A program made the position numbers and the translations under genes. The notes below the pieces were generated by a model, which worked only from the letters and a program-made list of their open reading frames with translations, had not been told where the DNA came from and did no database searches. 44,834 nucleotides of DNA, taken from positions 1 through 44,834 of the forward strand of contig PXCO01000112.1 of NCBI GenBank assembly GCA_003565295.1, read 5' to 3'. Shown here one piece after another: positions 15,815 to 24,593 of this stretch (position 1 is the first letter of the stretch; each line of letters begins with the position of its first letter). This stretch comes from Cyclobacteriaceae bacterium. GTDB taxonomy: Bacteria; Bacteroidota; Bacteroidia; Cytophagales; Cyclobacteriaceae.

Positions 15815-16603
15815 TTATTTCGGGAAACTCAGTAATTCCTCCAGTGGAACCCATTCATATCCCCTTGCGCGGACACCCTCAATTAATTCTTCCAGTTTAT
15901 CGGCAAACTTATCTTTCCTTTTTTCACCTGCTCCAATATGCATCAAAAGCATAAATCCATGCAGGCCATTTCTCTCCTCGTAATCCCATATACTATTTAG
16001 GATAGCTTCGCTGCCCATATAATTAGGGAGCTCAGGTGTGGTGTAGTCGGCATGGCTCCTGGTTCCTGGGGTATGGTTGATCAATTGCAGGCCTAGTTCC
16101 TTGGTCCACTGGCTAATGGAATCATTATACCATTCATAAGGAGGAAGATAAAAGGGTGCATCCTCCTTACTCAGGTCAAAATTTTCCATCTCCCTATAAT
16201 TATCCAACAGGTCTTGCCTGAAGGTTTGCCGATCAACCAATAGGCTATCCCTTTTGTCCCAATCACAATACAGCAGATGTTTATCCGAGTGAGCACCCAG
16301 GTAATGCCCATCCGCTTTGATTTCATGGATAAGGTTTGTAAATGCCTCATTTCTATAGAAATCCCCTGTGAAAAAAAAGGCCGCTTTTACATCATATTGA
16401 TTTAAGGTCTCCAAAATTTGAGTGCCGCTTTCGGCATACTCATGTCCAGTCATCACCAAAGTCAATTTTTTTTGGCTGGTATCTCCTCTGATCCAGGCCC
16501 CTTGATGAACCGTGACCTGGGCATAGGCTCCCATACAGGAAAACAGCAAACTCACGGCGGTACATAAAGGCTTTATCAAAATCAATGGGAGGGAGGTTTG
16601 CAT
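15815..16603 (-). CDS. Exported polysaccharide-deacetylase-like (NodB fold) protein with altered active site
   Basis: Starting at ATG 16603 gives 262 residues with a signal peptide (hydrophobic run ending GAYAQ); a frame extends to 16660. The NodB fold is recognisable from ILETLNQYDVKAAFFFTGDF, GAHSDKH (the two metal histidines), FYLPPYEW and LLMHIGAG. The usual TFDDG motif with the catalytic and metal-binding Asp is replaced by MTGHEYAE, and the Arg of RPPYG by Leu. The substrate and even catalysis are therefore uncertain. It may represent a Bacteroidota subfamily that uses the His/Glu of GHEY. Confidence 0.75.
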   Translation of the reverse strand: MQTSLPLILIKPLCTAVSLLFSCMGAYAQVTVHQGAWIRGDTSQKKLTLVMTGHEYAESGTQILETLNQYDVKAAFFFTGDFYRNEAFTNLIHEIKADGHYLGAHSDKHLLYCDWDKRDSLLVDRQTFRQDLLDNYREMENFDLSKEDAPFYLPPYEWYNDSISQWTKELGLQLINHTPGTRSHADYTTPELPNYMGSEAILNSIWDYEERNGLHGFMLLMHIGAGEKRKDKFADKLEELIEGVRARGYEWVPLEELLSFPK

Positions 16604-16766
16604 GCTTGGATTTATTTGTTCAAATTTCAACGGGAAAAACCAGTAAATGAAGAAATTCATGCATAACCCAAATGATTGGTTTTGAATTAAGCCAAATTCC
16701 CTTCTGGTAAAAATAATAATTGCGTGGACAAATGGCTAATTTTCGGCATTCTGATCTAAATCCCGT

Positions 16767-17855
16767 ATGGCAGCTCCTAAAAGAAAAAATAAATTCATTA
16801 AAACCAAACCTAAAACAGGCCTGGCTCCGGGCAGTCCCGTATTTACGGGGGATCGCAAAATGGACCAAATAGAGCTCAACCTGATATGTTATTGCCCAGA
16901 TGGTGCAAATGAATACCAAAACTTGGCATTATCCCGCTGCTTCGAGCTACTTTTAATAAACAGCCATAACCACATTTGCTGGCTTAATGTGGACGGCCTC
17001 CATGATACCGACCTCATTCAGTCGATTTGTAATCATTTACAGGTGCATCGATTGTCCATGGAGGATATCCTAAACGTGGGGCAACGGCCAAAAATGGACG
17101 AGCACGGGGAGTATATCCATTTCGTGCTGAACATGCTTACCATGAACGCGGGTGAATTGGGCGTTTCTGAGGAACAAATCAGCCTATTGCAGAAAGGTAA
17201 GGTGGTGTTGAGTTTTCAGGAAAAGGCCGGTGATGTATTTGATGGTGTCCGCAATCGGATCAGAGAAGGTAGGGGTACCATCCGACAAAGGGGCGGAGAC
17301 TACCTGGTTTACTCCTTATTAGATGCGGTAGTCGACCATTATTTTGTCGTGATGGAAAGGCTGGGAGAAAGGTTTGAGGAAATTGAATCCGCACTTATGG
17401 AAAAGCCCGACAAGCATTTACTCAGTCAAATACACTTACTCCGAAGAGAAAGCCTGGGTTTGCGAAGAGCCGTTTATCCCCTTCGTGAAGCGGTAGGCCG
17501 GTTTGAGAAATTAGAAGAACCCATGGTCAACAAGAGTTCCCAAATGTACATCAGAGACCTGTATGACCATATTATACAAGTGATAGATGGCATTGAAGTT
17601 TTCAGGGAAATGGCCAACGGAATGTTGGACTTATACATGAACAGCATGTCCCAACGCATGAATGAAATCATGAAAGTGCTGACCATCATCGCCACCATTT
17701 TCATACCCCTGACATTCGTGGCTGGGATATACGGCATGAATTTCACCTACATGCCCGAATTGGAATACCCGTATGCCTATTTCTTGGTCTTAGGCATCAT
17801 GGGAATCGCTGTTTTGGGAATGTTGTGGTTCTTCAAAAGAAAGGGATGGATGTGA
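16767..17855 (+). CDS. corA: CorA-family magnesium/cobalt transporter
   Basis: The 362-residue protein ends with two membrane helices (about 303-321 and 336-355) joined by the signature YGMNF (GMN at 323-325) that forms the ion-binding mouth. The large N-terminal part is the cytoplasmic funnel. CorA pentamers import Mg2+ (or Co2+/Ni2+) and are gated by cytoplasmic Mg2+. The first 30 residues are basic and weakly conserved, so an ATG at 16860 is also possible. It stands alone, divergent from the deacetylase-like gene. Confidence 0.93.
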   Translation: MAAPKRKNKFIKTKPKTGLAPGSPVFTGDRKMDQIELNLICYCPDGANEYQNLALSRCFELLLINSHNHICWLNVDGLHDTDLIQSICNHLQVHRLSMEDILNVGQRPKMDEHGEYIHFVLNMLTMNAGELGVSEEQISLLQKGKVVLSFQEKAGDVFDGVRNRIREGRGTIRQRGGDYLVYSLLDAVVDHYFVVMERLGERFEEIESALMEKPDKHLLSQIHLLRRESLGLRRAVYPLREAVGRFEKLEEPMVNKSSQMYIRDLYDHIIQVIDGIEVFREMANGMLDLYMNSMSQRMNEIMKVLTIIATIFIPLTFVAGIYGMNFTYMPELEYPYAYFLVLGIMGIAVLGMLWFFKRKGWM

Positions 17856-18027
17856 AATTAGGACGAATCCTGATCTCCTTTCATCATTTCAGCCATCGCC
17901 CAAAGATGTAAACAGATAAATAAATGTAGGGTATAAAAAATAAATTATCCAGGAATTTTATTAAAAATTGTTTGCTAATGATGTATATCTATCATTTTAA
18001 TTGTCCTAAACTTCCATAATATTAGAC

Positions 18028-19131
18028 CTATTTATCACTGCTTTTATTGAGCAGTTTATACATCAGAACCAGCTCTTCTTCCAACTCCTCCCTCTGTTTC
18101 TGATTTTTTTCTAATTTCTTCTTAATGCTTTTTAGCTGATATTCCGGTCTTACCGTAAGAAGTTTGTGGAAAATCCCCGCAAAAATCAACCCTTGCCGGG
18201 CCTTTAGCAGCAGGCCCCTTAACTTATAGCCACGGGCAATCTGAGAAAGCCGTGCAATTTTGATCAACCGTATGGTTCTCACAAATGCAATGAAAGGCAA
18301 AAGGATGATCAAAAGGTCTATCCAGTTTTTTTGGGTATAGGCCATTTTTTCCTGCGAAATGGATATCATCAAAATGAACTCAAATGCAAACGCAAGCCAA
18401 ATAAAAGCCTGCGCCATATCCAATACAAAGGAAAGGTCGGCATTGAGAAATTCCTGTACGGGTTCGTAAAACTGCCACTCAATAATCAAAATGGGCAAAA
18501 TCAGAAATGCAATCAGGATCATCGGAATTGAAAACTTCCCCTTCAAATGTACCAGAAGGCCTTCGTTGCGATAACACCATCCCAGAAAGGGAATCCATTG
18601 CCATTCAGGTTTGAGCAAGTGCTTACTCCCCATTTTCAAGGGCGGAAAAAGTAAAACTAAAGTAGCCGAATAAATTTCCTGCTTTGCCTTTTTGTTTCCA
18701 TGACGATAGGTCAGTGAAGCAAGTACCACAAAATCCAAAAAAAACAACATCCACAATACCCCATAAATAAGTGCCACACGGCTCTGAAACAAGGCCACTG
18801 TAATGTTCTCCCCTTCGTGCGAAAGTAAGTTGACCAATGCTGCAGCCGCAATAAGACAAACCAAAGCCAGAAAGTACATAATTGGGGTGCTTTTATAAAT
18901 GTACCGTTCCAGCCTGTTGTCCTCCGAAGGTTTTATCCCGGTTATTATCCGCATGTCTCTGGGCACAATTTCCTCTGCCAGCCATGGATATTTTTTGGCG
19001 ATTTGCTGTACAGGCTCCAAGGCCGGTTTACGTTTGATCAGTTGCCAAATTTGGAAAAGCAAATAGGGATTCTCGCAGGTTTCCACCTCATCAAGAATCT
19101 CCTTTTTTCTCTTTTCATCTATAGGACTCAT
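18028..19131 (-). CDS. Membrane protein with voltage-sensor-like S1-S4 and C-terminal coiled coil, no pore seen
   Basis: The numbering below counts from TTG 19143; ATG 19131 (residue 5) is the preferred start. After a soluble N-terminus (1-80) come hydrophobic segments near 86-107, 122-145 and 157-170. A block resembling an ion-channel voltage sensor follows: S1 at 205-223; S2 at 237-260 with F252 and E255; S3 starting W274-I-D276; and S4 with R289, R292, K295, R298 and R304, mostly every third residue. After S4 there is no second pair of helices and no TxGYG-like filter, only a charged coiled coil (about 335-366). Poreless S1-S4 plus coiled coil resembles Hv1 proton channels, but homology is not shown. 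It follows galK by about a dozen bases and is probably co-transcribed. Confidence 0.6.
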   Translation of the reverse strand: MSPIDEKRKKEILDEVETCENPYLLFQIWQLIKRKPALEPVQQIAKKYPWLAEEIVPRDMRIITGIKPSEDNRLERYIYKSTPIMYFLALVCLIAAAALVNLLSHEGENITVALFQSRVALIYGVLWMLFFLDFVVLASLTYRHGNKKAKQEIYSATLVLLFPPLKMGSKHLLKPEWQWIPFLGWCYRNEGLLVHLKGKFSIPMILIAFLILPILIIEWQFYEPVQEFLNADLSFVLDMAQAFIWLAFAFEFILMISISQEKMAYTQKNWIDLLIILLPFIAFVRTIRLIKIARLSQIARGYKLRGLLLKARQGLIFAGIFHKLLTVRPEYQLKSIKKKLEKNQKQREELEEELVLMYKLLNKSSDK

Positions 19132-19144
19132 ATAGCCTGTCAAA

Positions 19145-20311
19145 TTAATTCATAGCTTTTTCTACTATTTCCGTCCCATTACTGATATTTACTGTATAGG
19201 CAGAAAGTTGCCTACCCATTTGATTAAGGTATGCCTTTTGCGCCTTCTTCACAAAATTATCCACCGACTCAGTGGCAATGAGGTTGATCGTGCACCCACC
19301 AAAGCCCCCTCCCATCATCCTGGCCCCGAGCACATCAACTCTATCCAGGGTAAAGTCAACCAGAAAGTCCAACTCAGGGCAACTGACTTCATATTTCTGC
19401 CTTAGTCCATTATGCGAACCATACATAAGATCTCCAAAACCGGCCAAATCTGCATTTTCCAAGCAATCACAAGCCTTGAGCAGCCTTTCATTTTCCTCTA
19501 CCACGTAGGAACATCGGTTCCAAACCGTTGGGGAAATTTCCCCTATCGCTCCCTGAAGCATAGGAACTGTCACGTCCCTAAGGCTTTTTACCGAAGGAAA
19601 CCTTTGCTGCAGATAAGCGATACCTATTTCACATTCTTCTTTACGATTATTGTATTCACTATCGCCGAGGGAATGCGTCACCTTAGTATCCAGAAGCAAA
19701 AATTGATAAGACCCTAGATTCAATGGAAAATAAGCATGCTCCATACTTCGGCAATCCAACCGTATGGCCAGGTCTTTCTTTCCCATCATTGAGGCAAACA
19801 TATCCATAATCCCGCATTGCACCCCTGCGAATTCATGTTCTGCCTTTTGGGAAATTTGAATCAGCGTAGCTTTATTTACTGCATGTCCAAAAAGCCTGGC
19901 AAGTCCCATTCCTACGCCATTCTCCAACGCTGCAGAGGAGGAAAGCCCGGCTCCTATGGGGATATCTCCCCCAAATACACAATCAAATCCACCCAGTTCC
20001 ATTCCTCGTTTCTGGAATTGATCTGCCACACCCATGATAAAATTCAACCAACCCCCCATTCTGGGTGCTAATTGATCCAGATAAAACTGGTCCGTTTCTG
20101 CAAAATCCAGGCTGCACACCCTGCAAACATTATCTTGGTTCCTGGAAAAACCCAAATAAATGGATTTATCAATTGCCGCAGGTAATACAAACCCTTCATT
20201 ATAGTCGGTATGTTCTCCTATGAGGTTCACCCGTCCTGGTGAACGCACGATAAATTCAGGTTCCTTATGAAATTCTGATAAAAATTTTTGCTTAATTCGA
20301 TCTGTAAGCAT
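19145..20311 (-). CDS. galK: Galactokinase
   Basis: The 388-residue GHMP kinase shows the galactokinase signature GRVNLIGEHTDYNEG (26-40), the ATP-binding GAGLSSSAALE (120-130), the likely catalytic Asp170 (CGIMDMF) and GARMMGGGFGGC (329-340). It phosphorylates galactose at C1 in the Leloir pathway. No galT, galE or galM lies next to it; the downstream partner is the voltage-sensor-like membrane protein. Confidence 0.96.
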   Translation of the reverse strand: MLTDRIKQKFLSEFHKEPEFIVRSPGRVNLIGEHTDYNEGFVLPAAIDKSIYLGFSRNQDNVCRVCSLDFAETDQFYLDQLAPRMGGWLNFIMGVADQFQKRGMELGGFDCVFGGDIPIGAGLSSSAALENGVGMGLARLFGHAVNKATLIQISQKAEHEFAGVQCGIMDMFASMMGKKDLAIRLDCRSMEHAYFPLNLGSYQFLLLDTKVTHSLGDSEYNNRKEECEIGIAYLQQRFPSVKSLRDVTVPMLQGAIGEISPTVWNRCSYVVEENERLLKACDCLENADLAGFGDLMYGSHNGLRQKYEVSCPELDFLVDFTLDRVDVLGARMMGGGFGGCTINLIATESVDNFVKKAQKAYLNQMGRQLSAYTVNISNGTEIVEKAMN

Positions 20312-20338
20312 TATTTAGATAATTAGTGTTTGGAAAGA

Positions 20339-20346
20339 CAAATTTA
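20339..20346 (-). promoter_or_regulatory. Possible -7 box of galK
   Basis: On the minus strand TAAATTTG (20346-20339) matches TAnnTTTG and lies 28 nt before the galK ATG. A TTG occurs at 20372-20370, a 23-nt spacer, slightly long for the class. Confidence 0.4.
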
Positions 20347-20565
20347 CAAGTATCAGTTTAGGTAACCACCAATACCCTAAAAAGCTTTGCGTCTTCCTTA
20401 TACGGCCTTCTCAACCATCACTATTCTATCAAGCGCAACATTGGCAATTACAAATTAAATTCCGTAAAAAATAAAAAGGTTGCGCAATATAGAGGTATTG
20501 AATTATATACGTCCCCAAATCCAACTTTTTTAGCAAAATACAGTTTATTACCAAAAGGAATTGAA

Positions 20566-21675
20566 ATGGCTCAAAAGGAAATCGTCATCATAGGAGGAGG
20601 TTTGGCTGGACTGGTTTCTGCCTATTTATTGGCCAAATCCGGAAAAAAGGTTTGGGTAATTGAAAAGAAAAGTTACCCTTTTCACAGGGTATGTGGGGAA
20701 TATGTTTCCAATGAAGTGAAGCCTTTTTTGATCAAGGAGGGTTTGTTCCCGGAAAATCCCACAGCAATTACCAAGTTCCGGTTAAGCTCTCTTTCTGGAA
20801 AGATAGCGGAACTCCCCCTGGACATGGGTGGTTTTGGGATCAGCAGGTACTCCTTCGATCATTTCCTTTATCTTCGATGCAAGGAGGTGGGTGTGCATTT
20901 CCAGCTTCAGACGCAGGCACTGGATGTGAAGGTAAAAAAGATGCCGCTGAATTTCAGCGTTTTCCTTGATACAGGTGAAGTGTGGGATGCAGGTTTGGTA
21001 TTGGGTGCCTTCGGCAAACGGTCTCGGATAGATAAGGCCATGAATAGGCCATTCATAGAGGAGAGAAGTGCCTATATAGGAGTGAAGTATCACGTCAGAT
21101 TAGATTATGATACCGACACAGTCGCCTTACATAATTTCGAAGGAGGCTATTGCGGCATCAATGCAGTGGAAAATGGAATTTTCAATATCTGCTATTTGGG
21201 AGAGAGGGCAGCTTTGAAAAAATTCGGTAACATCCCTGCTATGGAAAGAGAAGTGTTGTTCAAAAATCCTAGGTTGAAAGCCATCTTTGAAAATGGGGAA
21301 TTCTTATTCGACAAGCCTGAGGTAATCAATGAAATCAATTTCTCTAACAAAAATCCGGTGGAAAATCATGTATTGATGCTGGGGGACGCGGCAGGTATGA
21401 TTACCCCATTGTGTGGTAATGGCATGGCGATCGCCATTCAAACCGGAAGAATGGCAGCAGCTTCCGTATTAAAATATGCTAACCACCTAGATATTGAGCA
21501 GGCATACTCTTTGGCCTGGATATCCACTTTTAAGCAGCGCTTAAGCATTGGAAGAGGTGTTCAAAAATTATTCGGAGCCTCTTTAGCTTCAGATTTTGCC
21601 GTGAGCTTGGTGAATTATTTTCCGTTTTTTGCAAGGCAGATCATGAAACAGACGCATGGGGAGGATTTGGTTTAA
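20566..21675 (+). CDS. FAD-dependent oxidoreductase (geranylgeranyl reductase/halogenase-like flavoprotein)
   Basis: The 369-residue protein begins with the Rossmann dinucleotide motif IGGGLAGLVSAYLLA, then HRVCGEYVS, and later LMLGDAAGMITPLCGNGM, the GD motif that contacts FAD ribityl. These mark the FixC/geranylgeranyl reductase-type group A flavoproteins. Bacteroidota relatives often sit in lipid or flexirubin-type pigment clusters, but no such neighbours are present here. The substrate is unknown; reduction or hydroxylation of a lipid is plausible. Confidence 0.85.
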   Translation: MAQKEIVIIGGGLAGLVSAYLLAKSGKKVWVIEKKSYPFHRVCGEYVSNEVKPFLIKEGLFPENPTAITKFRLSSLSGKIAELPLDMGGFGISRYSFDHFLYLRCKEVGVHFQLQTQALDVKVKKMPLNFSVFLDTGEVWDAGLVLGAFGKRSRIDKAMNRPFIEERSAYIGVKYHVRLDYDTDTVALHNFEGGYCGINAVENGIFNICYLGERAALKKFGNIPAMEREVLFKNPRLKAIFENGEFLFDKPEVINEINFSNKNPVENHVLMLGDAAGMITPLCGNGMAIAIQTGRMAAASVLKYANHLDIEQAYSLAWISTFKQRLSIGRGVQKLFGASLASDFAVSLVNYFPFFARQIMKQTHGEDLV

Positions 21676-21804
21676 TGGGAAATAGAGAATGGAAAATGTG
21701 TAAAGCTGTTTGGTGGGTTATAGGCGGGGCATAAATGGGGTCGATTTGAGCCTATACCCGATTCGTAATTAAAACAAAAGCCTTTTTGAAACGGTGACAA
21801 GCTA

Positions 21805-21842
21805 TACCGGGGTAAAGCACTTCAATGTGCTATACCCCGGTA
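21805..21842. repeat. Long inverted repeat between oxidoreductase and TonB receptor genes
   Basis: TACCGGGGTA-a-AGCAC (21805-21820) pairs with GTGCT-a-TACCCCGGTA (21827-21842; the last GTGC/T register shifts slightly) around a 6-nt TTCAAT loop. The stem is about 15 bp with one mismatch. It lies between two convergent genes and could stop transcription from both sides, but no clean T-tract follows in either direction. It may instead be a REP-like element. Confidence 0.6.
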
Positions 21843-21940
21843 GTGCTAGATCTTTTATTTCCAAAAGTCGGTATGATCCCTTTCAAAATTAGTTATCCAC
21901 AAATCCCGGGACTAAAAGGCTTTTTCCAAAGTTCGAGGTG

Positions 21941-24346
21941 TCAAAACTTAATACTTACTCCCGCTAAAAAGTTGGTTCCGGCCATGGGGTAATAGAAATT
22001 CTCAGTGATCAACTCCCTTCCGGTGGCTCCCTCAGCTGGCACAAAGTAACTGAAAGTGTACCCATTGGGTTCATAGAGTTGGTTGAATACGTTATACACC
22101 ATGAGGGTAAAATCCATCTTTTTTACAAACCCAGGCGCAATTCCATAGTTTAGCCTAAGATCGGTGGTCCAGAAGGCATCCAATTTTCGGTCTTCCCTTT
22201 GGGTGTTATCCAGATATTGATCCCCCACATACTTATTCATCAAACTGACTTCAAGGTTAGGCAGGGGCTTGTAATCCACCATGGCCGAGGCCACCACATT
22301 TGGGGAAAATGCAATGTCGGTATTAGTATGAGTAGTCGCCTCCTGGCCCGCAAAGGCCCAACTTTCGTCGTATACATCATTGTATTCGGTAAAAGCATCA
22401 ATTTTATTCCTGCTAAAAGCCAGGTTTCCCCCCAATGACCATTTGGGATGGGGGATATAAGCAGCGTCTAACTCAATCCCCGCCCGGTAACTACTGGCAA
22501 CATTTTCTCTGATATAGGCCCCCACATCATTGAGCTGGCCGGTAAGTACCAGTTGATCCCGGTAACCCATATAATAAATATTGGCATTGTACTGGAAGTT
22601 GCTTTGACTAACCCTTACACCTGCTTCTATATTCTGCAGGGTTTCCGGTCTGGGAATTTCGACAAGGGGTGAATCGGTGAAATCCCTCCTTACGGGTTCT
22701 CTATTTGCCACAGCATAGGAAGCGTACCAGGTTTTCCCCCCTTCAGACTCATAGGAAAAGCCAAATTTGGGGTTAAAGAAGTGGTACTGCTGAAAACCGG
22801 AAATATCCCTGAGGTCATTGTTGATGCCGTCAAACCTATAATCGATGCCCCTGTATTGAAGATCTCCAAAAAGGTATAGTCTATCCAAAACCTCATAGGT
22901 GGCCTTAGCATAGACATTCCTGTCATCCTTTACGGCCACATTATCATAATAGCGATCCCTGATTTGGGTTCCTCCGGTGACGCCCATCCAGATGATCTCC
23001 CCAAAATGATCACCATCATACCTGTTGGCCCCACCCCCAATCAAGAAATCCAGTCTGCCGTCATCAGAAACATAATTAAAGGAAAAAACCCCGCCGTAAA
23101 AGTCATTGTCCAGCCACCTTCTTCTGATGATGTCCGTTCTGGCAATTACCTCACCGCCTATCTCTATAGGGGCAATCCCATAGTTTTGCAACAATCTATC
23201 ATTTGGTCTGAATTGTTCATAATATCCCCTGCCATAGGTATAATGTAGGGCAAAATTTGCCTTCCAATTACTGCCCCAGTTACCTGCGTAAATGAATTGA
23301 TAGTGGTCTTGCTGGTAATTGTCGGTTTCATTCTCATAGGTATAGGAATTATATGTCCGGTTGGTTTCCAGTAGGTGCTCGGGTACACCGTTCCAGGCCT
23401 GGTAGGTTTGTTCTGCACCGGAGAATATATTGACCTTAAATACATGGTCATCCCCATAATACCCACCTGAAACAAAGAAGGATCTTAAGTCGGAAAAAGC
23501 TCTATCAATGTATCCGTCAGAAGTAATTTGAGACAACCTTGCATCTACTGCCCATTTGCCATCCAATAGACCTGAACCTGCCTGAAGGGTATGTTTTCTC
23601 GTATTAAATGAACCGAAGGAATTATCGGTTTCCGCATATGCCTCCTCTCTTTTGGTATCGGTTTGTATATTGATGCTGGCCCCGAAAGTGGCTGCCCCGT
23701 TGGTAGAGGTACCCACACCTCGCTGGATCTGGATATTTTCCACCGAGGAAGCGAAGTCTGGCATGTTCACCCAAAACACCCCGTGTGACTCCGCATCGTT
23801 TAATGGGATGCCATTCACGGTAACATTGATCCTGGTTTGGTCTGAACCCCTGATTCTTAGCCCAGTATATCCCACACCTGCACCGGCATCACTATGGGTA
23901 ACGATTGACGGGGTAAAATTTAGCAAAAGGGGAAGGTCTTGACCCAGGTTTACCCTGTCTAGCTCCTCCTTAGAAATCACCTTGAAGGTGGTGGGTGTAG
24001 TCGCCGAAGCTCTTGTGGCCGTAACAATAAATTCCTCTGCAGATACGGTACTTTCCTCCAAGGGGATTAAAAATTCCTCTGCAAAAGGAAGCACCACAGC
24101 TACCCTTTGTGTGGAATAGCCCACATAAGAAATCCTTAGCCTCTGCCTCCCCTCCTGCAATCCGGAAAGGGTAAAAGCCCCGTCCATATTGGAAACCGTA
24201 CCTTTTCCGGTTCCCTCCAATAGTACATTTGCGCCGGGCAAAGCTTCACCCGTTTTGGAATCCACGATTTTTCCTTTGAGCGTTTCTTGCGCCCAGATCG
24301 TTGCCACCAGCATAGTACATGCCAGTGTAGCCATTACTTTCTTCAT
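21941..24346 (-). CDS. TonB-dependent receptor under TPP riboswitch control (probable thiamin or precursor uptake)
   Basis: From ATG 24346 the protein has 801 residues: signal peptide (MKKVMATLAC, ending TIWAQ), a CarboxypepD-regulatory-like domain (about 22-105), a TonB plug domain (EEFIVTATR to IQRGVGTSTNG), and a 22-strand-type barrel ending in an aromatic/hydrophobic residue (AGVSIKF). A longer frame to 24415 only adds residues ahead of the signal peptide. Such receptors import large or scarce nutrients across the outer membrane using TonB energy. The TPP riboswitch directly upstream shows that expression follows thiamin status, so thiamin, its phosphates or its breakdown products are the likely ligand (inference; TPP-regulated receptors are known in Bacteroidota). 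It is a single-gene unit. Confidence 0.9.
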   Translation of the reverse strand: MKKVMATLACTMLVATIWAQETLKGKIVDSKTGEALPGANVLLEGTGKGTVSNMDGAFTLSGLQEGRQRLRISYVGYSTQRVAVVLPFAEEFLIPLEESTVSAEEFIVTATRASATTPTTFKVISKEELDRVNLGQDLPLLLNFTPSIVTHSDAGAGVGYTGLRIRGSDQTRINVTVNGIPLNDAESHGVFWVNMPDFASSVENIQIQRGVGTSTNGAATFGASINIQTDTKREEAYAETDNSFGSFNTRKHTLQAGSGLLDGKWAVDARLSQITSDGYIDRAFSDLRSFFVSGGYYGDDHVFKVNIFSGAEQTYQAWNGVPEHLLETNRTYNSYTYENETDNYQQDHYQFIYAGNWGSNWKANFALHYTYGRGYYEQFRPNDRLLQNYGIAPIEIGGEVIARTDIIRRRWLDNDFYGGVFSFNYVSDDGRLDFLIGGGANRYDGDHFGEIIWMGVTGGTQIRDRYYDNVAVKDDRNVYAKATYEVLDRLYLFGDLQYRGIDYRFDGINNDLRDISGFQQYHFFNPKFGFSYESEGGKTWYASYAVANREPVRRDFTDSPLVEIPRPETLQNIEAGVRVSQSNFQYNANIYYMGYRDQLVLTGQLNDVGAYIRENVASSYRAGIELDAAYIPHPKWSLGGNLAFSRNKIDAFTEYNDVYDESWAFAGQEATTHTNTDIAFSPNVVASAMVDYKPLPNLEVSLMNKYVGDQYLDNTQREDRKLDAFWTTDLRLNYGIAPGFVKKMDFTLMVYNVFNQLYEPNGYTFSYFVPAEGATGRELITENFYYPMAGTNFLAGVSIKF

Positions 24347-24436
24347 TGATAAAACGTTAAATTGGTCAAACATAGCAGAGACTAAGGGTAATCCCTGCCT
24401 TAACTGTTCACCCAAAAGCTATGTGAAGCTTAGTTC

Positions 24437-24512
24437 ATTTCCCTTCGCCGGCACTACCCGGATCAGGTGATATGGGTATGATCTCAGCCCGTAATCTTTG
24501 GGCACCCCTAAT
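24437..24512 (-). ncRNA. TPP riboswitch (THI element) ahead of the TonB receptor
   Basis: On the minus strand the THI-box elements are complete: GGGGTGCCC, GGGCTGAGAT, ACCC, ACCTGATCCGGGTAGT and GCCGGCGAAGGGAA. The aptamer ends about 90 nt before the receptor ATG at 24346, a longer expression platform than in the thi operon. High TPP should repress receptor synthesis. Confidence 0.95.
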
Positions 24513-24523
24513 GATCGATGATG

Positions 24524-24554
24524 CGAAAGTAGTGGCTAAATATTATAAACCCAA
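24524..24554 (-). promoter_or_regulatory. Promoter of the TPP-controlled receptor
   Basis: On the minus strand TTG (24554-24552), a 20-nt spacer and TACTTTCG (24531-24524), one mismatch from TAnnTTTG, lie just ahead of the aptamer. The start of transcription would fall near 24517, at the edge of the riboswitch, which supports the call. It separates the receptor from the racemase operon upstream. Confidence 0.5.
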
Positions 24555-24593
24555 ACCAGAGGGATGGAATTTACCTAATGAGCCTATAATTGC

